A stretch of 59,117 nucleotides of DNA from an uncultured Rhodospirillaceae bacterium (GCA_903899885.1 CAIULK010000191.1:1-59117); one strand, 5' to 3'; counted from the first letter of the stretch, positions 1-8,167 are shown. Made by a program: numbers and translations. Notes: a model not told the origin generated them from the sequence alone.

Positions 1-1011
1 GCTGTTCTTCTTGAAGACCTCGACCGCCTTGGCCATCGTGCCGATTTCGTCGGTGCGCTCCAGCGCCGGGATCTCGGTCTCCAAATCGCCGTGGGCGAGG
101 CTTCCCATCGCGCCGGTCAAGGCGGCGACCGGGTTAACGATCGACCGCGCGATCAACAGCGAGGCCGCGAGCGCCACCAGCCCCACCGCGACACCGATAA
201 GGATCACCACCAGCGACAAGCGGGTGCGGGCCGCCGTTAGCGCCCCGCCGACCGTTGCCCCCAGATTCGTGATGCCGCCATCGGTCCGGTGGACGGCGTC
301 GCGCATCGTTCCCTGCTGGCCGCTCTCCGGGGTCAGGCCGATCGCCCTGCGGGCCTCGACCAGCGCCAGGAACGCGGTCCGATAGCTTACGACGCTGTCC
401 ACGATGTCGGGATGGGTATCGCCCAGATCGGCCATCATCACGCCGTAGCCGTTTTCCCACTTCTGGATGTATTGCAGATCGCTTCGCAGCAAAAAGTCCT
501 TCTCGTCGCGGCGCAGCGTCAGCATGTCCTTGAGCAGGCGGTCGTTGCTCGACCGCGCCATGACCGCCTCGGCGGCGTGAATGGCCTTGCGGTGCTCGCC
601 CTGAAGCCCGGTTTCCGGGGTCAGCCCGGCTTGGACGTACAAACCAACCATCTGCGTGAAGGCCGCCCGGTAATCCGCCAGGGCGCCGCGCAACGAAGCG
701 ACATCGGCGGCCACCGCCACCCCTTCGTCCGCCGCATCGGCTTCGATCAAAGCGAGTTCGCCCTCGGCCCCGGCCATCACCGCGTCGAAATTGGTTTTGT
801 AGGTCAAATCCTGGCGCGCCAAGAAATCCTTCTCGTGCTTGCGCAAGGTCAGAATATCGCGGGCAAGCTTATCCACCGAGGTGCCGATGGCATCCAGGCG
901 GCCCGCGACATGATCCTTATAGAACCCGGCGCCGACGACCCCCCCGATTCCGGCCACCAGAACCAGAATCAACAACGCGAATTTAGAACGAATCGACAAA
1001 TTGGCGAGCAT
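1..1011 (-). CDS. Methyl-accepting chemotaxis protein, N-terminal part (HBM sensor + HAMP), truncated by window edge
   Basis: The first 337 codons of an inner-membrane chemoreceptor; the gene runs off the left edge, so the signalling domain is not seen. The protein starts MLANLSIRSKF, followed by a transmembrane segment (about residues 12-30). The periplasmic region holds two related helical blocks, TLRKHEKDFLARQD and TLRRDEKDFLLRSD. Such a duplicated block is the mark of the helical bimodular (HBM) sensor family, which binds small organic acids or similar ligands. A second membrane segment follows at about residues 270-292, then the start of a HAMP domain ending in AVEVFKKNS. The start at 1011 is the first ATG giving a proper membrane anchor. 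It is divergent from nifE with a 195-bp gap. Family assignment is firm; the ligand is unknown. Confidence 0.9.
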   Translation of the reverse strand, partial: MLANLSIRSKFALLILVLVAGIGGVVGAGFYKDHVAGRLDAIGTSVDKLARDILTLRKHEKDFLARQDLTYKTNFDAVMAGAEGELALIEADAADEGVAVAADVASLRGALADYRAAFTQMVGLYVQAGLTPETGLQGEHRKAIHAAEAVMARSSNDRLLKDMLTLRRDEKDFLLRSDLQYIQKWENGYGVMMADLGDTHPDIVDSVVSYRTAFLALVEARRAIGLTPESGQQGTMRDAVHRTDGGITNLGATVGGALTAARTRLSLVVILIGVAVGLVALAASLLIARSIVNPVAALTGAMGSLAHGDLETEIPALERTDEIGTMAKAVEVFKKNS

Positions 1012-1100
1012 GCCCCCTCCCTTCTCCCCCTGCGCGAAATGTTACACTTTTTTTACGGTCATTCCAGTGGCATCTGGGCGCAATTGCGACACTCGGCTTT

Positions 1101-1116
1101 TGTCGGACATCCGACA
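1101..1116 (+). promoter_or_regulatory. NifA upstream activator site (TGT-N10-ACA)
   Basis: TGTCGGACATCCGACA matches the NifA binding consensus TGT-N10-ACA exactly and is itself palindromic. It lies about 75 bp upstream of the start point predicted from the -24/-12 element at 1157-1172. It should make the nifE operon respond to NifA, that is, to low oxygen and fixed-nitrogen limitation. Confidence 0.85.
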
Positions 1117-1125
1117 CACCGATGC

Positions 1126-1138
1126 CAACCCGTTGATT
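1126..1138 (-). promoter_or_regulatory. Probable IHF binding site
   Basis: Read on the minus strand the sequence is AATCAACGGGTTG, a full match to the IHF consensus WATCAA-N4-TTR. It sits between the NifA site and the sigma-54 promoter, the usual place for the bend that lets NifA touch the polymerase. Confidence 0.7.
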
Positions 1139-1156
1139 TTCAACATCTCTAAATTC

Positions 1157-1172
1157 CGGCACGGCATTTGCT
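1157..1172 (+). promoter_or_regulatory. Sigma-54 (-24/-12) promoter of the nifE operon
   Basis: CGGCACGGCATTTGCT fits the RpoN consensus TGGCACG-N4-TTGCW with one mismatch at the first base; GG and GC have the required 10-bp spacing. The predicted start point is near 1183, about 24 bases before the nifE start codon. Confidence 0.85.
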
Positions 1173-1206
1173 GTATCCAAGCTGAACCCCAGCCGGAGGC
1201 AGCCTG

Positions 1207-2574
1207 ATGCTCAAGGCCCGAATCGAACAGCTTCATAACGAGCCGGACTGCGCCGTCAACCAGGGCAAGTCCGACGCGGCGCGCAAGAAGGGTTGCGGCA
1301 AGTCGCTGACCCCGGGCGCGGCGGCGGGCGGCTGCTGTTTCGACGGCGCCAAGATCGCCTTGCAGCCGATCACCGACGCGGTGCATCTGGTGCACGGCCC
1401 GATCGCCTGCGAGGGCAATTCCTGGGACGGCCGCAACACCGGCAGCAGCGGCTCGGACCTCTACCGCCGGGGCTTCACCACCGACCTGTCGAACCTGGAT
1501 ATCATCCACGGCGGCGAGAAGAAGCTGTACAAGGCGATCAAGGCGGCGATCACCCGCCACGCTCCCCCGGCGGTGTTCGTCTATCAGACCTGCGTCGGCT
1601 CGTTGATCGGCGACGACATCGCCGCCGTCTGCAAGGCCGCCACCGAACGCCTGGGCATCCCGGTCATCCCGGTCGAGGCCCCCGGTTTCGTCGGCTCGAA
1701 AAGCCTGGGCAACCGGCTGGCGGGCGAGGCATTGCTCGATCACGTCATCGGCACCCGGACGCCCGCCGACATCGGCCCCACCGACATCAATCTTTTGGGC
1801 GAATACAATGTCGCGGGCGAGCTGGACCAGGTCCGCCCGCTGTTCGCCGAGCTTGGCATCCGCCTGCGCACCTCGATCACCGGCGACGCCCGTTACGCCG
1901 ACGTCGCGGGCTGCCACACCGCCAAGGTCAATTTCGTGGTGTGCAGCCAAGCCCTGGTCACCCTGGCCCGCAAGATGAAGGAACGCTGGGGCATCCCCTA
2001 TACCGAGGGATCGTTCTACGGCATTTCCGACACCTCGGAGGCATTGCGCAACATCGCCAAACTGCTGGGCGACCCGGCGTTGATGGAACGCACCGAAGCC
2101 TTGATCGCCCGGCGCGAGGCGGAAACCTGGGCGGCCATCCTGCCCTACCGCGCGCGGCTGACCGGCAAGCGGGCGCTGCTCTACACCGGCGGCGTCAAAA
2201 GCTGGTCGATGATTTCGGCGATGCACGATATCGGGATGGAGGTGGTCGGCACCTCGGTCCGCAAATCGACCGCCGAGGATAAACAACGCATCCGCGATCT
2301 GACCGGGGGCGACGAGGTGATGCTGGACCAGCTCGCCCCGCGCGAGATGTACCGGATCTTGGCCTCACGCGAAGCCGATATCTTGATGTCGGGCGGGCGC
2401 ACCCAGTTCGTGGCGCTGAAGGCCCGTTCGCCCTGGCTGGACAGCAACCAAGAACGTCACCAGGGCTATGCCGGCTATGACGGCATGGTTGCCTTGGTCC
2501 GCGACATCGACCGCGCCTTGTCCAATCCGATTTGGGAACAGGTTCGCCGTCCCGCCCCGTGGGAGGTGACGTGA
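1207..2574 (+). CDS. nifE: Nitrogenase FeMo-cofactor scaffold protein NifE
   Basis: NifE forms the NifE2N2 scaffold on which NifB-cofactor is matured into FeMo-cofactor before transfer to NifDK. The 455-residue protein has the expected length. Conserved cysteine stretches are visible: GGCCFDGAKIALQPI near residue 42, HGPIACEGNSWD near residue 63 and YQTCVGSLIGDD near residue 130. The start ATG follows a GGAGG-like site (CCGGAGGCAGCCTG). It is the first gene of the operon, directly downstream of the NifA/IHF/sigma-54 control region, and is separated from nifN by one base. NifD is the related alternative, but the pairing with the next gene and the cofactor-gene context favour NifE. Confidence 0.97.
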   Translation: MLKARIEQLHNEPDCAVNQGKSDAARKKGCGKSLTPGAAAGGCCFDGAKIALQPITDAVHLVHGPIACEGNSWDGRNTGSSGSDLYRRGFTTDLSNLDIIHGGEKKLYKAIKAAITRHAPPAVFVYQTCVGSLIGDDIAAVCKAATERLGIPVIPVEAPGFVGSKSLGNRLAGEALLDHVIGTRTPADIGPTDINLLGEYNVAGELDQVRPLFAELGIRLRTSITGDARYADVAGCHTAKVNFVVCSQALVTLARKMKERWGIPYTEGSFYGISDTSEALRNIAKLLGDPALMERTEALIARREAETWAAILPYRARLTGKRALLYTGGVKSWSMISAMHDIGMEVVGTSVRKSTAEDKQRIRDLTGGDEVMLDQLAPREMYRILASREADILMSGGRTQFVALKARSPWLDSNQERHQGYAGYDGMVALVRDIDRALSNPIWEQVRRPAPWEVT

Positions 2575-2575
2575 C

Positions 2576-3880
2576 ATGGCCACCGTGCTCGCCACCAACA
2601 AACCGCTGTCCGCCAGCCCCTTGAAGCTCAGCGCGCCCTTGGGTGCCGCGATGGCCTTTCTCGGGCTCGACGAATGCCTGCCGCTGTTCCACGGCAGCCA
2701 GGGCTGCACCGCCTTCGCGATGGTGATGATGGTCCGCCATTTCCGCGAAGCGATCCCGTTGCAGACCACCGCGATGAACGAAATCGCCACCATTCTGGGC
2801 GGCATGGATCACGTCGAACAAGCACTTCTGAACATCGCCGAACGCGCCAAGCCGAAAGTGATCGGTCTGGTCTCGACCGCCCTGGTCGACACCAGGGGCG
2901 AGGACATGGCGGGCGATCTGCCGCGGATTCTCGAACGCAACCGGGCTCTGGACGGCGTCGCCGTCATCCCGGTCTCGGCCCCCGATTTCGAGGGCTCGCT
3001 GGAAACCGGATGGAGCAAGGCGGTCACCGCGATGGTCGCGGCCTTGGCCGAAAAATCCGATGCCGAGCCGTTGGACTGCGTCACCCTGCTGCCCGGTTGT
3101 CATCTCACCCCCGGCGACGTCGAGCATTTGAAGGACGTGATCGAGGCGTTCGGCCTCATCGCCTTGGCGCTGCCCGATCTGTCGGGATCGCTCGACGGCG
3201 TGGTGCCCGGCCGTTACGTGCCGACCACGCTGGGCGGCCTGAAGCTGGACGAGGCGCGGGCGAAACTGGGCCGCGCCAAGCTGACCATCGCGGTCGGCGA
3301 GCATATGCGTCCGGCGGCCGAGGCGCTTGCCGCCAAAACCGGCGTGCCCTTCGTGCTGCTCGACCGCCTGACCGGCCTGGAAGCGGTCGATCGCCTGATG
3401 GTCACCCTATCGACCGCCAGCGGGCGGCCGGTTCCCGCGCGCCTGCGGCGCCAGCGCGATCAGTTGGTCGATGCGATGCTGGACGGTCACTTCTTCTTCG
3501 GCGGCCAAGATATCGCGGTGGCGGGCGAGCCCGACTTCCTGTGGTCGATGGGACAGTTGATTTCCGAAATGGGCGGGCATCTGGCCGCCGCCGTCTCGCC
3601 GATTCCGGCGCCGTTTTTGGCGGACCTGACCTGCGACCGGGTGATGATCGGCGACTTCGAGGATCTGGAGGACCAAATGCTGGAAGCCGGCGGCGTCGAT
3701 CTGGTGATCGCCAACGCCAACGCCCGTCAGCTTTGCCGCCGCCATTCCACCGCCCTGTTCCGGGCCGGCTTTCCGGTGTTCGACCGCCTGGGCGCCGCGC
3801 ATCAGACCAGCGTCGGCTACCGCGGCACCCGTGACCTGATTTTCCAACTGGGCAACATGTTGATGGACCATCACTCATGA
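2576..3880 (+). CDS. nifN: Nitrogenase FeMo-cofactor scaffold protein NifN
   Basis: The partner subunit of NifE in the cofactor scaffold; homologous to NifK but shorter (434 residues). The N-terminal signature FHGSQGCTAFAMVMMVRHF and the following TTAMNEIATILGG are typical of NifN. The C-terminal half contains GGQDIAVAGEPDFLWSM, which is the substrate-domain region of this superfamily. It starts one base after the nifE stop and ends in an ATGA overlap with nifX, so the three genes are probably translationally coupled. Confidence 0.97.
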   Translation: MATVLATNKPLSASPLKLSAPLGAAMAFLGLDECLPLFHGSQGCTAFAMVMMVRHFREAIPLQTTAMNEIATILGGMDHVEQALLNIAERAKPKVIGLVSTALVDTRGEDMAGDLPRILERNRALDGVAVIPVSAPDFEGSLETGWSKAVTAMVAALAEKSDAEPLDCVTLLPGCHLTPGDVEHLKDVIEAFGLIALALPDLSGSLDGVVPGRYVPTTLGGLKLDEARAKLGRAKLTIAVGEHMRPAAEALAAKTGVPFVLLDRLTGLEAVDRLMVTLSTASGRPVPARLRRQRDQLVDAMLDGHFFFGGQDIAVAGEPDFLWSMGQLISEMGGHLAAAVSPIPAPFLADLTCDRVMIGDFEDLEDQMLEAGGVDLVIANANARQLCRRHSTALFRAGFPVFDRLGAAHQTSVGYRGTRDLIFQLGNMLMDHHS

Positions 3881-4347
3881 TCCGGCATCTGCGCCTTGTC
3901 GATGAAGACCGCCCGCCAGCAGGAGGACACATGAAAGTCGCCTTCGCCACCCGTGACCGCACCTGCGTCGATGCGCACTTCGCCAGCGCCCCGACCATTC
4001 TGTTCTACGACGTCGGCCCCGACGGCCACAGCTTCATCGAGGCGATCCAATTCGACACCGTCACCGACGAGGACGGCAGCCACGGCGAGGAGGGCGACGA
4101 CCGCATCGCCGCCAAGGTCGCATCGCTGAAGGGTTCGGCCCTGCTGTTCGTGCGCGCCATCGGCGGCCCGGCGGCGGCCCGCGTCGTCAACGCCAAGATC
4201 CACCCGGTCAAGCTGCCCCAGGACGAGCCGATCGCCCAGGTCATCGAGCGGTTGCGACACATGCTGAAGACCAACCCGCCGCCCTGGCTGCGCCGCGCGC
4301 TGCGCGACCTGGATGCCGGGCCGGAACGTTTCATCGACGAGGAGTGA
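3877..4347 (+). CDS. nifX: FeMo-cofactor carrier protein NifX
   Basis: NifX binds NifB-cofactor or the VK-cluster and shuttles it to or from NifEN. The 156-residue product has a short N-terminal extension, then the dinitrogenase-iron-molybdenum-cofactor-binding fold starting MKVAFATRDRTCVDAHFAS, and a conserved VRAIGGPAAARVVNAKIHPV segment. The upstream ATG at 3877 overlaps the nifN stop (ATGA). An internal ATG at 3931, preceded by an AGGAGG-like site, would give a shorter protein beginning at MKVAFA. Which start is used is not settled by the sequence, although extended NifX N-termini are known. Confidence 0.93.
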   Translation: MIRHLRLVDEDRPPAGGHMKVAFATRDRTCVDAHFASAPTILFYDVGPDGHSFIEAIQFDTVTDEDGSHGEEGDDRIAAKVASLKGSALLFVRAIGGPAAARVVNAKIHPVKLPQDEPIAQVIERLRHMLKTNPPPWLRRALRDLDAGPERFIDEE

Positions 4348-4352
4348 CCCCC

Positions 4353-4790
4353 ATGCCCGCCAGCCATTCAATCTGCAAGGCCATCTTGATGTTGATGCGC
4401 TCGCACGACCGCAGCGGGTCTTGGGACGTCGAACCCGACCTTGATCTGCTGGCCCCCTTCGTGGTCACCAAGGCGCAAAAGCGCGAAATGCCGCTGATCG
4501 GCGAGCCCGATCCCGACATCTTGTGGCGGGTCGAGCTGTTCTATTCCGCCGTCGCCTGGGAAATCGAACGCCGGGCCGGACGGGCGGTATCCCCCTTGCT
4601 GCGCATTCACCACGAGGGCTGGGGCCGCGTGGTGCTGATCGCCGGAAAATTGGTGGCGGTGGACGCTCATGTCCGCGAACTCCACCGCTTCGGCTTTGAA
4701 ACCCTGGAGGCGATGACCCTGAAGGCCGAAAAACTGGTGGCGGACGGGTTGTCCACCATCGAAGCCTTTCCCGGCGCCGCCGCCGCCTAA
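4353..4790 (+). CDS. NifX-associated nitrogen fixation protein (DUF269)
   Basis: A 145-residue member of the small family found directly after nifX in most diazotrophs (often called NafX or DUF269). Its role in cofactor handling is inferred from this constant linkage, not from a known reaction. Recognisable segments are LDLLAPFVVTKAQKREMPL near residue 33 and the C-terminal LHRFGFETLEAMTLKAEKLV. I chose ATG 4353 because GAGGAG lies 8 bases upstream; a GTG at 4344 overlapping the nifX stop is possible. Confidence 0.9.
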   Translation: MPASHSICKAILMLMRSHDRSGSWDVEPDLDLLAPFVVTKAQKREMPLIGEPDPDILWRVELFYSAVAWEIERRAGRAVSPLLRIHHEGWGRVVLIAGKLVAVDAHVRELHRFGFETLEAMTLKAEKLVADGLSTIEAFPGAAAA

Positions 4791-4814
4791 ACCTGCATCC
4801 AAAGGAGAGAGACA

Positions 4815-5117
4815 ATGGCGTTCCTTACCCTGACTACCCGTGACGGCACTCCCTGGGTTCCGAAATATCTTCTGTCGATCGACATGAACGCTTGCATCGG
4901 CTGCGGCCGCTGCTTCAAGGTTTGTACCCAAGCGGTCCTGAAGATGATGGGCCTGAACGAAGACAACGAGATGTGCGACCCCGAGGATGACGACGACGAT
5001 TCAAACCGCAAGGTGATGATCATCGAGAACGCTGGTCTGTGCATCGGCTGTGAATCCTGCGCCACCGTGTGCGGCAAGAAGGCGCAGACCCACGGCCCCA
5101 TGCCGGTGGCCGCCTGA
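4815..5117 (+). CDS. fdxB: Nif-specific ferredoxin III (2x[4Fe-4S], FdxB type)
   Basis: A 100-residue soluble ferredoxin. The two cluster motifs are CIGCGRCFKVC (residues about 27-37) and CIGCESCATVC (about 76-86). An acidic insert (DPEDDDDDS) lies between them. The N-terminus TLTTRDGTPWVPKYL is typical of FdxB, which is found only in nif clusters and is thought to donate electrons for cofactor assembly. A strong site AAAGGAGAGA precedes the ATG. nifQ follows after two bases. Confidence 0.94.
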   Translation: MAFLTLTTRDGTPWVPKYLLSIDMNACIGCGRCFKVCTQAVLKMMGLNEDNEMCDPEDDDDDSNRKVMIIENAGLCIGCESCATVCGKKAQTHGPMPVAA

Positions 5118-5119
5118 TC

Positions 5120-5722
5120 ATGGGCCGCGCGGCCGTGCCCGGCGACATCTATCGCCGCCTGATGGCGGGCGCCGGGCCGGCCGATCCGGTCGATCGTCAT
5201 TTGTTCGCCAGCATGCTGACCATCGCGCTGTGCGATCCCACCCGGTCCTTGGCGGCCGGGCTGGGGCTGGCGCCCGAGGCGCTGAACGCGCTGCTGGCCC
5301 GATATTTTCCCAAAACCGGCCTTGCGGCCGATGGCGACGGCGAGCCCTGCCTTGCCCTTGAGGAAGATGATTTGCGCCGCCTTCTAATCGAGAACAGCAC
5401 CGCCGGAACCCAGGAACAAACCTGGTTCGCCCACATCGTCGCCCGCCGTTCGCTGGGTCCCAACCATCTGTGGCAGGATCTGGGGTTCGAGTCGCGGGCC
5501 GAACTGTCCGAACTGATGCAACGCCACTTTCGTCCGCTGGCCTTGCGCAACGACCGCGACATGAAGTGGAAGAAATTCTTCTACCGCGAACTGTGCGGCA
5601 TGGAAAACGTGCCGGTCTGCAAAAGCCCGGTCTGTGACGACTGCACCGATTTTTCCCAGTGCTTCGGCGGCGAAGACGGGCTAAGTCTGCTCGCCCAACT
5701 TGAAAGGACACATCCATGCTGA
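5120..5722 (+). CDS. nifQ: Molybdenum-donor protein NifQ
   Basis: NifQ carries a Mo-Fe-S cluster and supplies molybdenum to NifEN/NifH during FeMo-cofactor synthesis. The 200-residue product ends with the family signature: MKWKKFFYRELCGME, then cysteines arranged as VCKSPVCDDCTDFSQCFGG. The reading frame stays open 51 bases further upstream inside fdxB, but ATG 5120, just after the fdxB stop, gives a normal length. The gene overlaps the next one by 7 bases. Confidence 0.94.
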   Translation: MGRAAVPGDIYRRLMAGAGPADPVDRHLFASMLTIALCDPTRSLAAGLGLAPEALNALLARYFPKTGLAADGDGEPCLALEEDDLRRLLIENSTAGTQEQTWFAHIVARRSLGPNHLWQDLGFESRAELSELMQRHFRPLALRNDRDMKWKKFFYRELCGMENVPVCKSPVCDDCTDFSQCFGGEDGLSLLAQLERTHPC

Positions 5723-6054
5723 CCCTTACTCCCCGCGCGATTGAAGCCCTCGTCCCGATCCTGACCGCCGAACAAGCCTCCTTGCGGGTCGGCATTCTGA
5801 CCGGCGGCTGTTCCGGCGTGCAGTACCATATGGGCCTGGACAAGGATCAGGCCGACGACGACATCGTGCTGGCGCTGGACGGCGCCCAGGTGCTCATCGA
5901 TCCGCAATCGGCGGCGCTGCTCGACCAGACCGTCATCGATTTCGTCGATGGTCCGCAAGGCCAAGGCTTCGTCTTCAACAACCCCGCCGCCGCCGGACAA
6001 TGCTCGTGCTCGGGCGGCTGCCCCGGCGCCGCGGGCGGCGAGGAAACCTGTTAA
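5716..6054 (+). CDS. IscA/HesB-family Fe-S assembly protein of the nif operon
   Basis: A 112-residue A-type carrier for iron or Fe-S clusters. The three ligand cysteines of the family are present: GGCSGVQYHMGL near residue 33 and the C-terminal QCSCSGGCPG. Nif-linked members (sometimes called NifIscA, HesB or Orf6) are thought to help load nitrogenase maturation factors. A GAAAGGA site lies inside the end of nifQ, and the 7-base overlap suggests coupled translation. Confidence 0.92.
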   Translation: MLTLTPRAIEALVPILTAEQASLRVGILTGGCSGVQYHMGLDKDQADDDIVLALDGAQVLIDPQSAALLDQTVIDFVDGPQGQGFVFNNPAAAGQCSCSGGCPGAAGGEETC

Positions 6055-6064
6055 CACAGACTCC

Positions 6065-6117
6065 CAGCCGCCATTGAGGCGGCGGCCAAGGGCGCGGACG
6101 CGCCCGCCCGGCGAGGG
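6065..6117 (+). repeat. 53-bp two-hairpin intergenic repeat, copy 1
   Basis: The first hairpin is GCCGCC-ATTGA-GGCGGC (6067-6083). The second is GGCGC-GGAC-GCGCC further on. The element ends in CCCGGCGAGGG. A second copy of equal length lies at 46264-46316 with only five differences; four of these occur as two compensating pairs in the second stem. This copy fills the gap between the iscA-like gene and nifV, 21 bases before the nifV start codon. Confidence 0.75.
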
Positions 6118-6138
6118 CTACGCTTAAGGAGGTTCGCG

Positions 6139-7258
6139 ATGATCATGATCAACGACACCACCCTTCGTGACGGCGAGCAGACCGCCGGAGTCGCCTTCCG
6201 CCGCTACGAAAAACTGGCCATCGCCTGTGAACTGACTCGCGCCGGGGTGCCCGAAATGGAAGTCGGCATCCCGGCGATGGGCGACGAGGAATGCGAGGGC
6301 ATCCGCGCGATCGTCGCCCTCGATCTGCCGTCGCGCGCCATCGCTTGGTGCCGGATGCGGCCCGAGGATCTGGCGGCGGCGAAAACCACCGGGGTTTCGA
6401 TGCTCAATCTGTCGATCCCGGTGTCCGATCTGCACCTGTCGGCCAAATTGGGGCGTGACCGCGCCTGGGCGCTGGCCCATATCGAAAGCTCGGTCAAGGC
6501 CGCCTTGGACGCGGGCTTCGAGGTCGCGGTGGGGGGCGAGGATTCGTCGCGCGCCGACCCCGATTTCCTGTCTTGCGTGGTCGAAACCTGCGAAGCGGCG
6601 GGGGCGCGGCGGTTCCGCTTCGCCGACACCCTGGGCGTGATGGACCCCTTCGCGGTGTTCGAGGTGTTCCAGCGGCTGCGCGCCGCCTCGGGCTTGGAGC
6701 TGGAAATTCACGCGCACGACGATCTGGGCTTGGCCACCGCCAATTCGCTGGCCGCCGTCAAGGGGGGGGGCCACCCATGTTTCGACCACCGTCAACGGGC
6801 TGGGCGAACGGGCGGGCAACGCGCCCTTGGAAGAAGTGGTGATGGCCCTCGACCACCTTTATCACGACGATACCGGCATCGACAAACGCGCGCTGGGACT
6901 GGTGTCGGAGCTGGTCGCCAAGGCCTCGGGCCGCCCGGTGGCGGCCAACAAAAGCATCGTCGGCGAGGCGGTGTTCACCCACGAATCCGGTCTTCATGTG
7001 GCGGGCCTGCTGCGCGACCCCCGCACCTACGAGGGCTTTGATCCCGCCGAGCTTGGGCGGCGGCGGCGCTTGGTTCTGGGCAAGCATTCAGGGCTGTCGG
7101 CGGTGCGTCATGCCTGCCACGAGATCGGCTTGGATGTCGAACCCGAACAGGCCGCCTCGGTTCTGGCCCGCGTCAAGGACCATGCGCTGCGCACCAAGCA
7201 GACTCCCACTTCCGCCGATCTGCGCCGCTTCATCGGCGAGACCGGCCTTCCTCATTGA
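6139..7258 (+). CDS. nifV: Homocitrate synthase NifV, interrupted by a +1 frameshift
   Basis: NifV condenses acetyl-CoA with 2-oxoglutarate to homocitrate, the organic ligand of FeMo-cofactor. The N-terminal part (MIMINDTTLRDGEQTAGVAF) carries the catalytic RDGEQ motif, and IHAHDDLGLATANSL holds the HxH metal ligands. After AVKGG the frame is lost at a run of nine G (6762-6770). It resumes one frame over as ATHVSTTVNGLGERAGNAP and continues through VLGKHSGLSAV to a stop at 7258. Removing one G restores a 372-residue protein of normal length. The cause may be a sequencing error in the homopolymer, a real mutation or slippage. An AAGGAGG site precedes the ATG. Confidence 0.92.
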
Positions 7259-7273
7259 CCGAAAGGAACGGCC

Positions 7274-7576
7274 ATGCCCGCGATTTTGGATCATCTGTCC
7301 ACCCTGTCCTCGGCCGAACAGTTCTTCGCCGCCCTCGACGTCGCTTTCGACCCCCAGGTGCTGGCGGTCAACCGCCTGCATGTGCTGAAGGGGTTTCACG
7401 ACCGCCTGGATTTGACGGCGGTGGAAGCGATGGACGACACGCAAGCCCGCGCGGCTTGCCAAGCCGCCCTCGGCGCCGCCTACGCAGCCCATGCTGGCGG
7501 CAAGGGGGAAAAGAACTTCAAGGTCTTCGAACGCGCGAAACAAGCCTTTGTGCCGTTGTCGCACCTGACCTTCTGA
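7274..7576 (+). CDS. nifW: Nitrogenase-stabilizing/protective protein NifW
   Basis: A 100-residue NifW, thought to bind the MoFe protein and help its maturation or protect it from oxygen. Family features are the LSSAEQFFAALDVAFDPQVL start, the VLKGFHDRL helix and the C-terminal FKVFERAKQAFVPLS. It follows nifV after 15 bases with a GAAAGGAA site, as in many alphaproteobacterial nif operons. Confidence 0.94.
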   Translation: MPAILDHLSTLSSAEQFFAALDVAFDPQVLAVNRLHVLKGFHDRLDLTAVEAMDDTQARAACQAALGAAYAAHAGGKGEKNFKVFERAKQAFVPLSHLTF

Positions 7577-7591
7577 CCTATTCTTTGGGGC

Positions 7592-8167
7592 ATGGTTCTT
7601 GGTGTCATCTTGGCGGGCGGACGCTCGCGCCGCATGAACGGCCCCGACAAGGCCTTGATCGAAATCGGAGGGCGGCCCTTGATCGCCCATGTGCATGCGC
7701 GCCTAGGTCCGCAGGTCGAGCGTGTTGTGCTCAACGTCAACACCGCGCCGGAACGCTTCGCCTTTCTGAACTGTCCCATCGTCGCCGACGATACCCCGGA
7801 TTTCCCCGGACCGCTGGCCGGAATCATCGCGGGCCTTGCCGCCGCCGATACCGGTTTGGTGGTCTTCGCGCCCTGCGATTCACCGCTGTTGCCGCTTGAT
7901 CTGGTGGCGCGATTGTCGGGGGCGATCGGCCCCGGGATGGTCGCGGCCGCCGCTTCGGGCGAGCGTATCCACCCGGTGTTCAGCCTGTGGCGGCGCGGCG
8001 CCCTGCCCGATCTTCGCCGTCTGTTGGACGGCGGCGAACGCCGAATGACCCGGATTTTGGAGGCGATGGGCGCCATCCGGGTTTCCTGGCCGGACGATCC
8101 CTTCCTCAACCTCAACACGCCCGAGGATTGCCGGGTCTTAACCCAGCGCCTTGCCGACGGCGATTAG
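7592..8167 (+). CDS. mobA: Molybdenum cofactor guanylyltransferase MobA
   Basis: MobA joins GMP to molybdopterin to make the (bis-)MGD cofactor of molybdoenzymes. The N-terminal nucleotide-binding loop is LAGGRSRRMNGPDKALIEI, and the metal-binding region is PCDSPLLPLDLV. The C-terminal FLNLNTPEDC is typical. The length (191 residues) is normal. It lies 15 bases after nifW on the same strand and probably shares its transcript. Its 3' end overlaps the oppositely oriented next gene by 4 bases. Confidence 0.93.
   Translation: MVLGVILAGGRSRRMNGPDKALIEIGGRPLIAHVHARLGPQVERVVLNVNTAPERFAFLNCPIVADDTPDFPGPLAGIIAGLAAADTGLVVFAPCDSPLLPLDLVARLSGAIGPGMVAAAASGERIHPVFSLWRRGALPDLRRLLDGGERRMTRILEAMGAIRVSWPDDPFLNLNTPEDCRVLTQRLADGD

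Noticed and set aside
6139-7258. Two separate genes in the nifV region (one ending at 7041, one starting near 6827)
   Set aside because: The N-terminal frame becomes arginine- and glycine-rich nonsense after the run of nine G, and the second frame continues NifV without a gap. One frameshifted gene is the simpler reading.
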